This document shows positions 8,148 to 16,505 of a stretch of DNA of 64,000 nucleotides, piece by piece. Both the position numbers and the translations under genes were made by a program. Source of the stretch: CAVQCT01 sp964371785 (GTDB lineage: Bacteria > Zixibacteria > MSB-5A5 > GN15 > FEB-12); the NCBI GenBank assembly GCA_964371785.1, contig CAYJOL010000006.1, forward strand, positions 190,248 to 254,247, given 5' to 3'. Position 1 is the stretch's first letter; the number at the start of each line of letters is the position of its first letter. The notes under the pieces are model-generated. The model made no database searches. It worked only from the letters and a program-made list of their open reading frames with translations, and had not been told where the DNA came from.

Positions 8148-9854
8148 ATGACGCAAGCTCAAGTTGAACAGGAAAAGAAGACTATAAAACTCGGCGACTA
8201 TATCCTGACCGGCAAGATCGGGCAGGGTGGTGTGGCCGAGATTTATAAGGGGCGCCAGGAATCTCTGGAGCGCGATGTTGCAATTAAGATTCTTTCCCCC
8301 AAGCTGACCACGGATCCGGATATTGTCAGGCGGTTCGAACGGGAATCGCTGGTCATCGCCAAGCTGAATCATCCCAATATCGTCCACGTAATCGACAAAG
8401 GCTCCGCCGGCGGTCGCTACTACTTTGTGATGGAATTCATCAATGGGACCTCGCTGCGTGAGATAATCGATTCTGAACGCGTCCCGATGAACACCAAAAT
8501 AGAGATGATCGTGCAAGTGTGTAAAGCGCTGGACTACGCTCACAAGAACGGCGTAATCCATCGGGACATCAAACCCACCAACATCCTGATTGACCGCCAG
8601 GGCAACGCTCTGGTGGCGGATTTTGGGATTGCCCAGATTATCGGGACGGCCGAAGCCGATATGACAGCATCGGACATTATCATGGGAACCATGGCTTACA
8701 TGTCGCCGGAGCAGAAAGTAAGCTCTACCAATGTCGATCAGACTACGGATCTTTATGCGGTGGGAATCATGCTGTATGAGATCCTCGTCGGGAAAAAGCC
8801 GCTCGGTCATTTCAAGCTGCCCACCGAGTTGAAACCCGACCTCAATCCGGCCTTTAATACAATTATCCAGAAGTGTCTTGCCCAGGAACCGAAAGACAGG
8901 TACCAGCAGGCGGTCGAGTTAAAAGATGCTCTGCTCGAGTTGATTTCAACGGGAGTCAAAGATGCGTCCGGGCCGGAACCCGAAGAGGGAATTGATTCAG
9001 ATTCTTTTTTGGGAAAATGTCGCCATCTCGATACTATCAAGGAGACACGATACAGCTCCACCATCCTGGTGGAAAACAAAGTCAATAAACAGTTATACGT
9101 CATCAAAAAGCACAGCCGCGGTGAGACCGGTCGCCTTGAGGCCAAGCTTCTGAGCACACTCAAGCACAAAAACATTATCAATGTCCTGGGTGCGGGCGGG
9201 GACCGAAAATCGACCGTGGTGATTACCGAATATGCACCGGGGGGCTCACTGGCCGACCGGATGGTCCGCAAGTATGGCTGGGAGCAGGCTTTTCAAATTG
9301 GCTTGCAGATTGCGGCCGGGTTAGACCACGCCCACAAACAGAATGTTGTCCACGGTAATCTGTGTACGTCGGACGTACTCTTCGATTCCGAAGAGGTCGT
9401 GAAGCTGACTGATTTCGGCATGCCCTCACCGGCTGACCAGCAGAAGAAAAAGAACGGTTTCGGTGCGCCGGAAATGAAGAAATCCAAGCAGGGTGATATT
9501 TACGCGATGGGCGCAATTATACATCAGCTGGTCACCGGCCGAACGCCCGCGTATGACGGGGCGGGCAATCTGCGTCTTGATGATGTCAAACTGGACCTAC
9601 CGCCCGACGTAAGCAGTATGCTCACCAAACTCCTTGCCATCCGGGTGGCGCGACGCTACAAGACCTGTCAGGAATTTCTGCTCGACTGGGACGCCTTTGA
9701 GCAGGAACGTCAGGAACGACGCAAATCGCCGGTATTGCCCGAGCGCTCAGACACACCCGCTGCTTCCAAACCTATGCTAGTCTATATTCTCGCCGGTGCC
9801 GGTATACTGGTCGGCGTTGTGGTTGCTCTGTATTTGAGTGGTTTCTTTCGGTAA
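8148..9854 (+). CDS. membrane Ser/Thr protein kinase with second pseudokinase domain
   Basis: 568 residues from ATG 8148 (TTG 8133 and GTG 8136 are in-frame alternatives; none has a strong Shine-Dalgarno sequence). The first kinase domain (about 18-270) is complete: GKIGQGGVAEIYKG loop, Lys47 in VAIKIL, HRDIKPTN with Asp140, ADFG with Asp158, GTMAYMSPEQ. The second domain (about 300-520) lacks the glycine loop, and its HRD is HGN (VVHGNLCTSDVLF), although TDFG remains, so it is probably a pseudokinase. A C-terminal transmembrane helix lies at about 545-563 with almost nothing beyond it. This is a PknB-like bacterial kinase facing the cytoplasm, with an unusual tandem domain and tail anchor. 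Substrates are unknown. Confidence 0.9.
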   Translation: MTQAQVEQEKKTIKLGDYILTGKIGQGGVAEIYKGRQESLERDVAIKILSPKLTTDPDIVRRFERESLVIAKLNHPNIVHVIDKGSAGGRYYFVMEFINGTSLREIIDSERVPMNTKIEMIVQVCKALDYAHKNGVIHRDIKPTNILIDRQGNALVADFGIAQIIGTAEADMTASDIIMGTMAYMSPEQKVSSTNVDQTTDLYAVGIMLYEILVGKKPLGHFKLPTELKPDLNPAFNTIIQKCLAQEPKDRYQQAVELKDALLELISTGVKDASGPEPEEGIDSDSFLGKCRHLDTIKETRYSSTILVENKVNKQLYVIKKHSRGETGRLEAKLLSTLKHKNIINVLGAGGDRKSTVVITEYAPGGSLADRMVRKYGWEQAFQIGLQIAAGLDHAHKQNVVHGNLCTSDVLFDSEEVVKLTDFGMPSPADQQKKKNGFGAPEMKKSKQGDIYAMGAIIHQLVTGRTPAYDGAGNLRLDDVKLDLPPDVSSMLTKLLAIRVARRYKTCQEFLLDWDAFEQERQERRKSPVLPERSDTPAASKPMLVYILAGAGILVGVVVALYLSGFFR

Positions 9855-9982
9855 TCTGCATTTCACCTCACCGGGTTTCTTGAATACTCTTAGTCAATCA
9901 GACTGCATTTGCGGTTGCCTCAGCGAAATTATTTCCCGTACTTTTATAGTAGAATATATTCAAGATACCGAAGGAGTCTTAT

Positions 9983-10846
9983 GTGGTTCGACTGGAAGCA
10001 ATTTTACTGGTCGCCGCCTGTGTGTTGTTAGCGTGTTGTTCTGGCGACGAGGTCGTTGATTTCAACACCGACTTCCCGGCCTATTATCCTATTGAGTCCG
10101 AGCCGGCGCTTACACCGGACCGTCAGTCCATCTACTATGTCAGAGCCGATACGACGGCGCTGAAGAAGGAAGGGATTTACCGTTTACTCGTGGCCCGACC
10201 GGAGCGTGAAGAGATTCTCGCCGGTTCGAACTATCACAATCCTTCCTCACTGGCCAGGCAACTGGCGGTCGCCTTCCTCGACAGTTCAAAGATAAGCATC
10301 TATAGATTGTATGACAGCACCCACGTGGCCGTTAATGTCGGCGGAAGCTACAGCTCGCTTCTGTACGTAAACGACTCCATACTGATTGCGGGGACCGACT
10401 CAGGTCTGTATCGCGTGAATCTTCACGACAACTCCGTTGTCAGGTTTAATGACGGCTGGGATCCGACTATGCTGAGCGGAGATACGATTGCATGCATTCA
10501 CCCTGCCGGGCTGGACAAATTTGCTGTCGTTTTGCAGCCCGTATTCGACACTCTCGGGCAGTCGCTGGCGATCATTCCCTCTGTGGACCGTCCGCGATGG
10601 GCCAGTGTCGAACCGAGACTTCGCCGATTCGTGTACGCGCTGCCCAGCGGGGCTGGTTTTATTATCTACAGTCAGGAGAAGGGAGACAACGCGGTACATA
10701 CGATAGGCGGTTCACGCTATCCTCAGGCCTGCATGATCGACTTCAATCTTCTTATTCTCACAGGTCCCGACGGACGATTCTATCAATCCGATTTCCTCGG
10801 CACCTTCTCGTTTCCGTTTCAGTACCACTATGACGACACGCGGTGA
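9983..10846 (+). CDS. lipoprotein of unknown function
   Basis: 287 residues, GTG 9983 with AAGGAG at 9971-9976. The N-terminus is a lipoprotein signal with a lipobox-like LLACC at about residues 15-19, so it should be anchored in a membrane by lipid. The body has repeated short strands (SIYYVRADT, GIYRLLVA, SLLYVNDSILIAGTDSGLYRVN), suggesting a beta-propeller, but no family is recognised. It stands alone between the kinase and a terminator. Confidence 0.7.
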   Translation: MVRLEAILLVAACVLLACCSGDEVVDFNTDFPAYYPIESEPALTPDRQSIYYVRADTTALKKEGIYRLLVARPEREEILAGSNYHNPSSLARQLAVAFLDSSKISIYRLYDSTHVAVNVGGSYSSLLYVNDSILIAGTDSGLYRVNLHDNSVVRFNDGWDPTMLSGDTIACIHPAGLDKFAVVLQPVFDTLGQSLAIIPSVDRPRWASVEPRLRRFVYALPSGAGFIIYSQEKGDNAVHTIGGSRYPQACMIDFNLLILTGPDGRFYQSDFLGTFSFPFQYHYDDTR

Positions 10847-10865
10847 CAATTGAACGAGATTAAAA

Positions 10866-10889
10866 AAGGGACGGTATTGACCGTCCCTT
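10866..10889 (+). terminator. terminator between convergent genes
   Basis: AAGGGACGGT-ATTG-ACCGTCCCTT, a perfect 10-bp stem with an A-run (10862-10867) on its left side. The A-run makes it also a good terminator for the minus-strand gene ending at 10914; on the plus strand the T tract is short. Confidence 0.65.
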
Positions 10890-10913
10890 CAAGTCGGCGT
10901 GAAAGCCGCGTTC

Positions 10914-11819
10914 TTAGAACATTTTGTAAGCAAAGCCGATAGCCACTGTCTCTTTTACCCGTCCTCGCCTGCTGATTTGTTTATCGTAGAGGAATTGCGT
11001 GTACAGATTGACTGTCACTACTTTCGTAATCGAAGCAGTCACGATATTCTCCCAATTTATATCGACTGCCTTCCAGTCATCGGCAAACTCCGTGCCCTGC
11101 AATTGATCCTTCTGCGAGTAGAAGAACGCTTTGTACATGGTCAACTTCCCGGTGTACAGAAGGTTCTGACGGAGTTTAAGCGAGACATCAGTTACCGATT
11201 CCAGGCCTCCGTCGGTGGTGGTGGAGTCCGTAGTGGCAAGCGTAGTGGTGTCAATAATGACTGATTTGATAATCTGTCTGATACCAAAACCGAGTCTGCT
11301 CATGACCAGTTGATCGCCGTTAGTATAGAATTTTCTCGCTATACCGCCCGACTCGGTGAGTTTGAGGGGGGAGAGGTATAGTTTTTTGTGGGGATTCTGC
11401 CCATCATAAAATTGCGATTCAAGCCGGAATGCGACATACGGATCAACATACTTGTCCAGTGTGAACAGTCCGACGTTTTCGAAATCTATTAGGTCGGTGG
11501 ACTTGTTGGGTTTGCTCCAATCCTTTGTGTCGGCGTCTTGAGTCAAGGTTTGACCGAAGGAGAGCTTGAGAGTCGCCCTGTAGTTGAAGTATGGAGCCAG
11601 CTGCTTGGTGGCCACGCCATTCAGGTTGCTTACCCAGTTTACCGAACCGGCTTCGCCGCCCACCCAGGAATCCGAATAAGCTGTCTGAGTTGTTGTAAAG
11701 TCGACCACCAAAGACTTTTGCCAACCGGTAATCACCGTATCCGTAGTTTTGTCGGCCGCCGATACGGTCGGCACAAATACAGCCAGTACACAGAGGAAAC
11801 ATTTAACGAAGCGTCTCAT
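10914..11819 (-). CDS. DUF3078-family outer-membrane protein
   Basis: 301 residues with a signal peptide (about 1-21, VSAADKT) and an AAAGGGA ribosome site upstream of the start. The segment TTQTAYSDSWVGGEAGSVNW is the characteristic start of DUF3078 proteins, found mostly in Bacteroidetes and related phyla. The rest is alternating hydrophobic strands (VDPYVAFRLESQF, VTVNLYTQFLYDKQ) and ends VAIGFAYKMF with a terminal Phe, as in outer-membrane barrels. It may form a pore or barrel; the substrate is unknown. Monocistronic by layout. Confidence 0.8.
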   Translation of the reverse strand: MRRFVKCFLCVLAVFVPTVSAADKTTDTVITGWQKSLVVDFTTTQTAYSDSWVGGEAGSVNWVSNLNGVATKQLAPYFNYRATLKLSFGQTLTQDADTKDWSKPNKSTDLIDFENVGLFTLDKYVDPYVAFRLESQFYDGQNPHKKLYLSPLKLTESGGIARKFYTNGDQLVMSRLGFGIRQIIKSVIIDTTTLATTDSTTTDGGLESVTDVSLKLRQNLLYTGKLTMYKAFFYSQKDQLQGTEFADDWKAVDINWENIVTASITKVVTVNLYTQFLYDKQISRRGRVKETVAIGFAYKMF

Positions 11820-11974
11820 ATTGAGTCCCTTTCTCTATTATGAAGTGAGTAAGAATTCATGTCTGATCGTATTCACCGCGCTGAATCATCGTTGGCCGCA
11901 AGATTGCCGGCGAATCATCCGATTAGCGGGGGACAGTGTCTTAACCCGATGGACTGATGACGAAAAGTCGACCC

Positions 11975-12796
11975 TCAGTAAGATTCTTCGTCGCTCGGGA
12001 ATTTCGCTTCGCGCACATCACAGATATAAGACTCGATAGCTTTGGATATGATCGGAGTTAGATTGGCGTACTCACGCAGGAATTTCGGTTTGAATCCCTT
12101 TTCCCGAAGGCCGAGCATATCATTAATTACCAGCACCTGGCCATCGCAGTGTACGCCCGCGCCGATGCCTATTGTGGCCGCAGTATCCAGAGCGGCCGTT
12201 ATTTGCGCCGCCAGGTCCGCTTCCACCAACTCGAGCACCATCGAAAAACAACCGGCATCCTGCAAGGCCTGGGCTGACTCTATCAGATATTGGCGCGAGG
12301 CTTCCTGTTTTCCCTGTATTTTGGGCCCGCCAAACATGTTAATCGACTGAGGGGTAAGTCCGATATGGCCCATGACGGGGATGCCGCATTCGACAACCCG
12401 TTTAATGGTCGGAACCATCTCGATACCGCCTTCAATCTTGACCGCCTCCGCGCCGCCCTCTTTGAGAAATCGTCCGGCGTTGGTAATGGCGATTTCGACC
12501 GACGGTTGAAATGACATGAACGGCATATCTGCGATTATCAACGCCTTTTCCGTACCACGGGCCACGGCCGCGGTGTGTGCCACCATGACATCCATGGTGA
12601 TAGGCAGCGTGGATGTGTAACCATGTATGACGTTGCTCGCCGAGTCTCCCACCAGTACGGCGTCGATCCCCGCCTCGTCGAGCAATTTCGCCGTGAAGTA
12701 ATCATATGCGGTGAGCACCGCGATCTTTTCTTTTTTTGCTTTCTTGCTCAGGAAGGTCTGGACCGTGGTTTTCTTGCGCTCTTTAGTGGATGACAT
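11975..12796 (-). CDS. panB: 3-methyl-2-oxobutanoate hydroxymethyltransferase
   Basis: 273 residues, the usual length. It transfers a hydroxymethyl group from methylenetetrahydrofolate to alpha-ketoisovalerate, the first step of pantothenate and coenzyme A synthesis in the cytoplasm. Family motifs are visible: LTAYDYFTAKLLDEAGIDAVLVGDS region, HGYTSTLPITMDVM, ADMPFMSFQ, EGGIEMVPTIKRV, GIPVMGHIGLTPQS, and GIGAGVHCDGQVLVINDMLG. It starts 3 nt after the stop of the deoxynucleoside kinase gene and is the last gene of a six-gene operon. Its folate cofactor links it to folB and folK in the same operon. Confidence 0.96.
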   Translation of the reverse strand: MSSTKERKKTTVQTFLSKKAKKEKIAVLTAYDYFTAKLLDEAGIDAVLVGDSASNVIHGYTSTLPITMDVMVAHTAAVARGTEKALIIADMPFMSFQPSVEIAITNAGRFLKEGGAEAVKIEGGIEMVPTIKRVVECGIPVMGHIGLTPQSINMFGGPKIQGKQEASRQYLIESAQALQDAGCFSMVLELVEADLAAQITAALDTAATIGIGAGVHCDGQVLVINDMLGLREKGFKPKFLREYANLTPIISKAIESYICDVREAKFPSDEESY

Positions 12797-12799
12797 GAT

Positions 12800-13462
12800 C
12801 TATTCCCTGGTGAGATTCCCGGCCGGTGCGTAATACTTCTTGCCGGTAATCGGTTTTCCAATCTGTTCGATGAGATCATCGAAGTGTTCCGGGTTGTTCA
12901 CGAAATCGATATCATCGGTCTTCACCACCAGAAGTGGTGTTTCGGAATAATTAAAGAAGTAATAATCATACGCTCGATTGAGCATATCGACATAGTCAAA
13001 GTCGATCGATTTCTCGAAACTGAAATTTCGCTTACGGACTCTCTGCATGAGGATGGATGTTGACGCCTGAAGATAGATGACCAGATCAGGATGCGGGATA
13101 TCGCGTGAGAGCACGGGCGCTATTTTGTTATAAAGCAGAAGCTCGCGGTCGGATAGGTTGATAGACGCGAAGATTGAATCCTTGGAAAACAGGTAATCGG
13201 CGACAATCCTCTGGGCGAACAAGTCCCGGACCATGAGCTGTTGCTGCTGCTGGAACCTGGAGATAAGAAAATACAGTTGACAGGAGAAAGCGAACCGCTT
13301 GCGGTTTTTGTAGAAGTCCACGAGGAAAGGATTCTCGAAAACCTCTTCGTTGAGCAATTCGGCTTCCAGGCGTTCCGCAAGCATTCGTGAAAAGGTAGTC
13401 TTGCCGACGCCGATTACACCTTCAACAGCGATGTATTTTGGCTCAGACGTTTCTGGCGACAT
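12800..13462 (-). CDS. deoxynucleoside kinase
   Basis: 220 residues. A Walker A motif (EGVIGVGKTTFSRML) is near the N-terminus. ENPFLVDFYKNRKRFAFSCQ and YFLISRFQQQQQL follow, typical of the dGK/dCK family, as are the RIVADYLFSKDSIFA region and the LID-like RVRKRNFS. It phosphorylates a deoxynucleoside with ATP for salvage; the base specificity cannot be read here. It overlaps folK by 20 nt. Pairing of folK with a dNK gene is common in this group. Confidence 0.9.
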   Translation of the reverse strand: MSPETSEPKYIAVEGVIGVGKTTFSRMLAERLEAELLNEEVFENPFLVDFYKNRKRFAFSCQLYFLISRFQQQQQLMVRDLFAQRIVADYLFSKDSIFASINLSDRELLLYNKIAPVLSRDIPHPDLVIYLQASTSILMQRVRKRNFSFEKSIDFDYVDMLNRAYDYYFFNYSETPLLVVKTDDIDFVNNPEHFDDLIEQIGKPITGKKYYAPAGNLTRE

Positions 13463-13952
13463 GGTCTTTATACAGCATTACGTGTTTTCTTTGCTTGTCA
13501 GTCACATATTCAGCCAGCGGTTTTCTTTCGACCGGGTGGACGATTTCCGGGTTAATTTCAAGAATCGGAATAAGCGCAAACGGGCGTTCAAGCAAGCGGA
13601 TGTGCGGAACAGTCAACCGCTGCGTGGTAATGACCTGATTGCCAAACAAAAGGATATCAAGATCGATCGAACGCGGCTGTTTCTTTCCCTTGTCCGTACG
13701 GCCCATGGCAGTTTCAATAGCTTCAAGTTGGTCCAAAAGCTCGTTTGGTCGGTATTGGTAATCAGCCATCACCACCTGGTTAAGAAACGATGGATTCTCT
13801 CCGCGCATCTCTACTGCTTCAGAAACGTAAATGCTCGAGGACGCCACAATTTCCAGGCCTTCGATATCTCTGATCTTATCCAGGGCTGATTTAAGATTCC
13901 TGCCTCGGTCACCGAGGTTGGAACCGACCAGAATGTATACACTTTCTGCCAT
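13443..13952 (-). CDS. folK: 2-amino-4-hydroxy-6-hydroxymethyldihydropteridine pyrophosphokinase
   Basis: 169 residues. It transfers pyrophosphate from ATP to 6-hydroxymethyl-dihydropterin in folate synthesis. YILVGSNLGDRGRNL at the N-terminus and RSIDLDILLFGNQV (the HPPK signature with its two metal-binding Asp) are intact, as is LTVPHIRLLERPFALIPILEI. It lies 9 nt downstream of folB and overlaps the next gene. The start is ATG 13952 with AAGGAG upstream at a rather long spacing. Confidence 0.95.
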   Translation of the reverse strand: MAESVYILVGSNLGDRGRNLKSALDKIRDIEGLEIVASSSIYVSEAVEMRGENPSFLNQVVMADYQYRPNELLDQLEAIETAMGRTDKGKKQPRSIDLDILLFGNQVITTQRLTVPHIRLLERPFALIPILEINPEIVHPVERKPLAEYVTDKQRKHVMLYKDHVARNV

Positions 13953-13961
13953 AGCTCTTTG

Positions 13962-14357
13962 CTACTCCTTCTCGTTGCTGACCAGCTTTGCCGGATCAGA
14001 CTGAAATCGAGTTATCTCTATCTCAATTGCTTTAATGTTTCCGGGGATCGGAGGATTCATTTTCCGCACCCAAAGGGTGACACGATATGCGGGAAATTCC
14101 TCCAAGAGGCGATGGGCCAGCGATGACGCAAGGCCCTCGATAAGGGAGAACGCCCTCCCTTCCACAACCTCTCTGATCGTTTCGTAGACGCGCCCGTAAT
14201 CAATCGTGTCGGCCAGCCGGTCTGACTGTCCGGCATCGGCAAGGTCAACTTCGAGCTCACAATCAACCTCGAACCTCCGACCGGTTTCTTTCTCTGCGGC
14301 TGTGACTCCATGATAGCCATAGAATGACATGCCGGTAAGTCTGATCAAATCTTTCAC
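13962..14357 (-). CDS. folB: dihydroneopterin aldolase
   Basis: 131 residues, usual length. It converts dihydroneopterin to 6-hydroxymethyl-dihydropterin and glycolaldehyde. Motifs: MSFYGYHGVTAAEKETGRRFEVD near the N-terminus, DTIDYGRVYETI, and FSLIEGLASSLAHRLLEEFP. The start is GTG 14357, overlapping the aminotransferase stop as GTGA, with GGAGGA a few bases upstream, so translation is coupled. It supplies the substrate for FolK encoded next. Confidence 0.95.
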   Translation of the reverse strand: MKDLIRLTGMSFYGYHGVTAAEKETGRRFEVDCELEVDLADAGQSDRLADTIDYGRVYETIREVVEGRAFSLIEGLASSLAHRLLEEFPAYRVTLWVRKMNPPIPGNIKAIEIEITRFQSDPAKLVSNEKE

Positions 14358-15535
14358 GCTTCCTCCATCGGTCGGAAGAGCCGGATTTTGTGGCTGATTC
14401 GCTCATAAGCTTCGCGATATGCCGAAGCCGGAGCGGTCAGCGAGAAGCGAAGAAATCCTTCGCCGTTTTCACCAAAAGCGGTTCCGGGCGCGGTGAGGAT
14501 CCGGCTTCGGCGGTACAGCAGATTGGCCAATGATACGGCGTGGCGCCGCCTCTCTATTCGCGCCCAGACAAACGGCGTCGTGTCATACCCTGATCTTTCC
14601 AGCGAGAGCAGATCCAGCAGCTTGGTAGCTTCGGCGGCTGACTGGACCAGCTGCCTACGGCACTGGCTAAGCGCACCAGCCGGGTACTGCCGGATGCAGG
14701 ACAGGGCCATATCGACATATTGTTGCGGAATGAACTGAGGAAGCAAAGTGGATGCTTCGTTCAAGCCGCTGATGACATCGCGATTGCCGACCACGAATCC
14801 AAATGGTATAGCTGGAAGTCCGAACTGATACGCGAAGGAATACACCTCGACCCCGACATGCCGCCCACCGTCGACACTCATCAACGAGACCGGCATTCTT
14901 TCACTAACTGACTGATACGCCGCGTCGTTTACGATAGTGATATTCTCACGCGACGCGATCCAGACCAGATTCTCGAAATCTTTTTGACTAAGGGTTGCAC
15001 CGGTAGGATTGTGGGGAGAATTCAGAAACAGAAATCGGGCAACCCGTCCGAGGCGGGTATTGATTCGCTCAAATTCTGGCATCCAGTTGGTTTTCCACGA
15101 TACCCCATAGCCCACCGGTTCTCCGCCACAGGCCATCGTCACCCGGCGATACAGTGGAAGCCCCAACTCAGGTACGAACACAATATCGCCATTATCGATG
15201 AAGGCGAGAGCGATGGAAAACAGCAGAGCTGATATCCGTCCTCCGATGAAAATTTCCTTTGTACTCGTGATTTTTGCTTTATGATGCTCGGCAAACCATT
15301 CAATCAATGCCTCTTTCAACTTTTCCAACTGCTCCTGGCTTGCCTGGGTATACAAGCCAGCCTGACTTCCGACCAGGCTGTCGGCGGGTACCGGCCAGTT
15401 AAACTTCCCAATATCAATAACTTCGGTTTTCTTGATGAGGCTGCGACGGGTCTTGTCCCGGGTAAACGAAAAGAGGTCGGGGGCGAGCTGGTAGATGCGA
15501 TTTGCCTTGTCTATGACCACTTTCTTTAGCGCCAT
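14354..15535 (-). CDS. aminotransferase class I/II fold protein lacking the PLP lysine
   Basis: 393 residues from ATG 15535 (GAGG 6 nt upstream; GTG 15547 also in frame). It follows the LL-diaminopimelate/aspartate aminotransferase pattern along its length: YQLAPDLFSF, FVPELGLPLYR, FLFLNSPHNPTGATLS, IVNDAAYQS, FLRFSLTAP. The PLP-binding segment, normally SLSKTYNM-GWRIGF, reads SFAYQFGL-AIPFGF. Tyr236 (codon 14830-14828, TAT) replaces the lysine that forms the Schiff base, and the Gly-Trp-Arg is lost. It therefore probably does not transaminate and may be regulatory or have another activity. It is second in the aldolase-folB-folK-dNK-panB operon. Confidence 0.8.
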   Translation of the reverse strand: MALKKVVIDKANRIYQLAPDLFSFTRDKTRRSLIKKTEVIDIGKFNWPVPADSLVGSQAGLYTQASQEQLEKLKEALIEWFAEHHKAKITSTKEIFIGGRISALLFSIALAFIDNGDIVFVPELGLPLYRRVTMACGGEPVGYGVSWKTNWMPEFERINTRLGRVARFLFLNSPHNPTGATLSQKDFENLVWIASRENITIVNDAAYQSVSERMPVSLMSVDGGRHVGVEVYSFAYQFGLPAIPFGFVVGNRDVISGLNEASTLLPQFIPQQYVDMALSCIRQYPAGALSQCRRQLVQSAAEATKLLDLLSLERSGYDTTPFVWARIERRRHAVSLANLLYRRSRILTAPGTAFGENGEGFLRFSLTAPASAYREAYERISHKIRLFRPMEEA

Positions 15536-15543
15536 GTTTCGCC

Positions 15544-16203
15544 TCACTTAGAATTGTCCGGCGGTTGAGAACGTTGGTCACGTAATCTGGAAAGACGCTG
15601 AAAGTCTTCTGTCGGCATACTTGTTGGCCCGCCTATCTGATGAGCCAGATGGACAATTCTGGCGTAGTGTTCGACCACTTCGTGACGGCAGAAAGCCTCA
15701 TCGACCGTTCGCCCGATAGTCAGCATCCCGTGATTACGGAGCAGGAACGCGTTGCTGGTGGCGATGAAGGGAGCCAGTGAATCAGGCACAGCCTTGGTTC
15801 CTGGCGGAGCATAAGCGGTCAGAGGTATTCCGCCCACGAAAAGGACCACTTCCGGCAGGATGTCTTCGGCCAATTGGATTCCTGAAACGGCAAATGAGGT
15901 GGAGTAAGGAGCGTGGGTATGAACACATGCATTCACTTCCGGACGTTTCTGGTAGACGAAGATGTGCATGGCCATTTCGGAGGACGCCTGGTATCGCCCG
16001 TACAGATGTCTGCCATCGGCATCGACCACAGTAAGGTCGTCCGGAGACAACCTTCCTTTGGGAAGTCCGGATGGGGTTATCACGATTCGGCCATCAGACA
16101 CCCTGGCCGAGATGTTGCCGTCGGTGCCGGCGAGCATCCCGCGGAGGTAGAGTGACTTACCGATCTCGACGATAGTGCGCTTGGTCGTTGCCAGTGAGGA
16201 CAT
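15544..16203 (-). CDS. class II aldolase/adducin family protein
   Basis: 219 residues from ATG 16203; the frame is open to 16299 but the extension is arginine/proline-rich and not family-like. Motifs of the zinc-dependent fuculose-phosphate aldolase/ribulose-phosphate epimerase superfamily: AGTDGNISARV, VITPSGLPKGRLSPDDL, ASSEMAMHIFVY, the metal ligands in VHTHAPYS, and FLLRNHGML. The substrate cannot be told; it may be a sugar phosphate or a methylthioribulose-phosphate dehydratase-like substrate. It is the first gene of the minus-strand operon and ends 9 nt before the next start. Confidence 0.85.
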   Translation of the reverse strand: MSSLATTKRTIVEIGKSLYLRGMLAGTDGNISARVSDGRIVITPSGLPKGRLSPDDLTVVDADGRHLYGRYQASSEMAMHIFVYQKRPEVNACVHTHAPYSTSFAVSGIQLAEDILPEVVLFVGGIPLTAYAPPGTKAVPDSLAPFIATSNAFLLRNHGMLTIGRTVDEAFCRHEVVEHYARIVHLAHQIGGPTSMPTEDFQRLSRLRDQRSQPPDNSK

Positions 16204-16445
16204 AACTGCTGTCAAGGTAGACGCTTCCGCTCTAAAAGTCAATAGATAGCGGGGAGGCGGTTTCACATTCGGAGGGCCGGCACGCCGAGCACAAAGCACG
16301 GAGTTGACAATTTGATGACACGAATAAGCGGATGGCGACGAAACAGGGATGGGTATTATTACCTAAATGCGGTTGAAATCACTTTTTTTGAATCAAAACC
16401 AGAGTTTGGTTCGTTAAAGATTACAAGGATGAGTGAAGAAATAGC

Positions 16446-16474
16446 TTGACGCCTTGATTGAGCGTCATTATCAT
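16446..16474 (+). promoter_or_regulatory. sigma-70-like promoter for the second HtrA gene
   Basis: TTGACG (16446-16451) and TATCAT (16469-16474) are separated by 17 nt, 31 nt before the TTG start at 16506. It lies in the divergent gap between the aldolase operon and the protease gene. Confidence 0.5.
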
Positions 16475-16505
16475 ATTAGGCTTAGTATCCGGAGGATAAA
16501 ACTAA

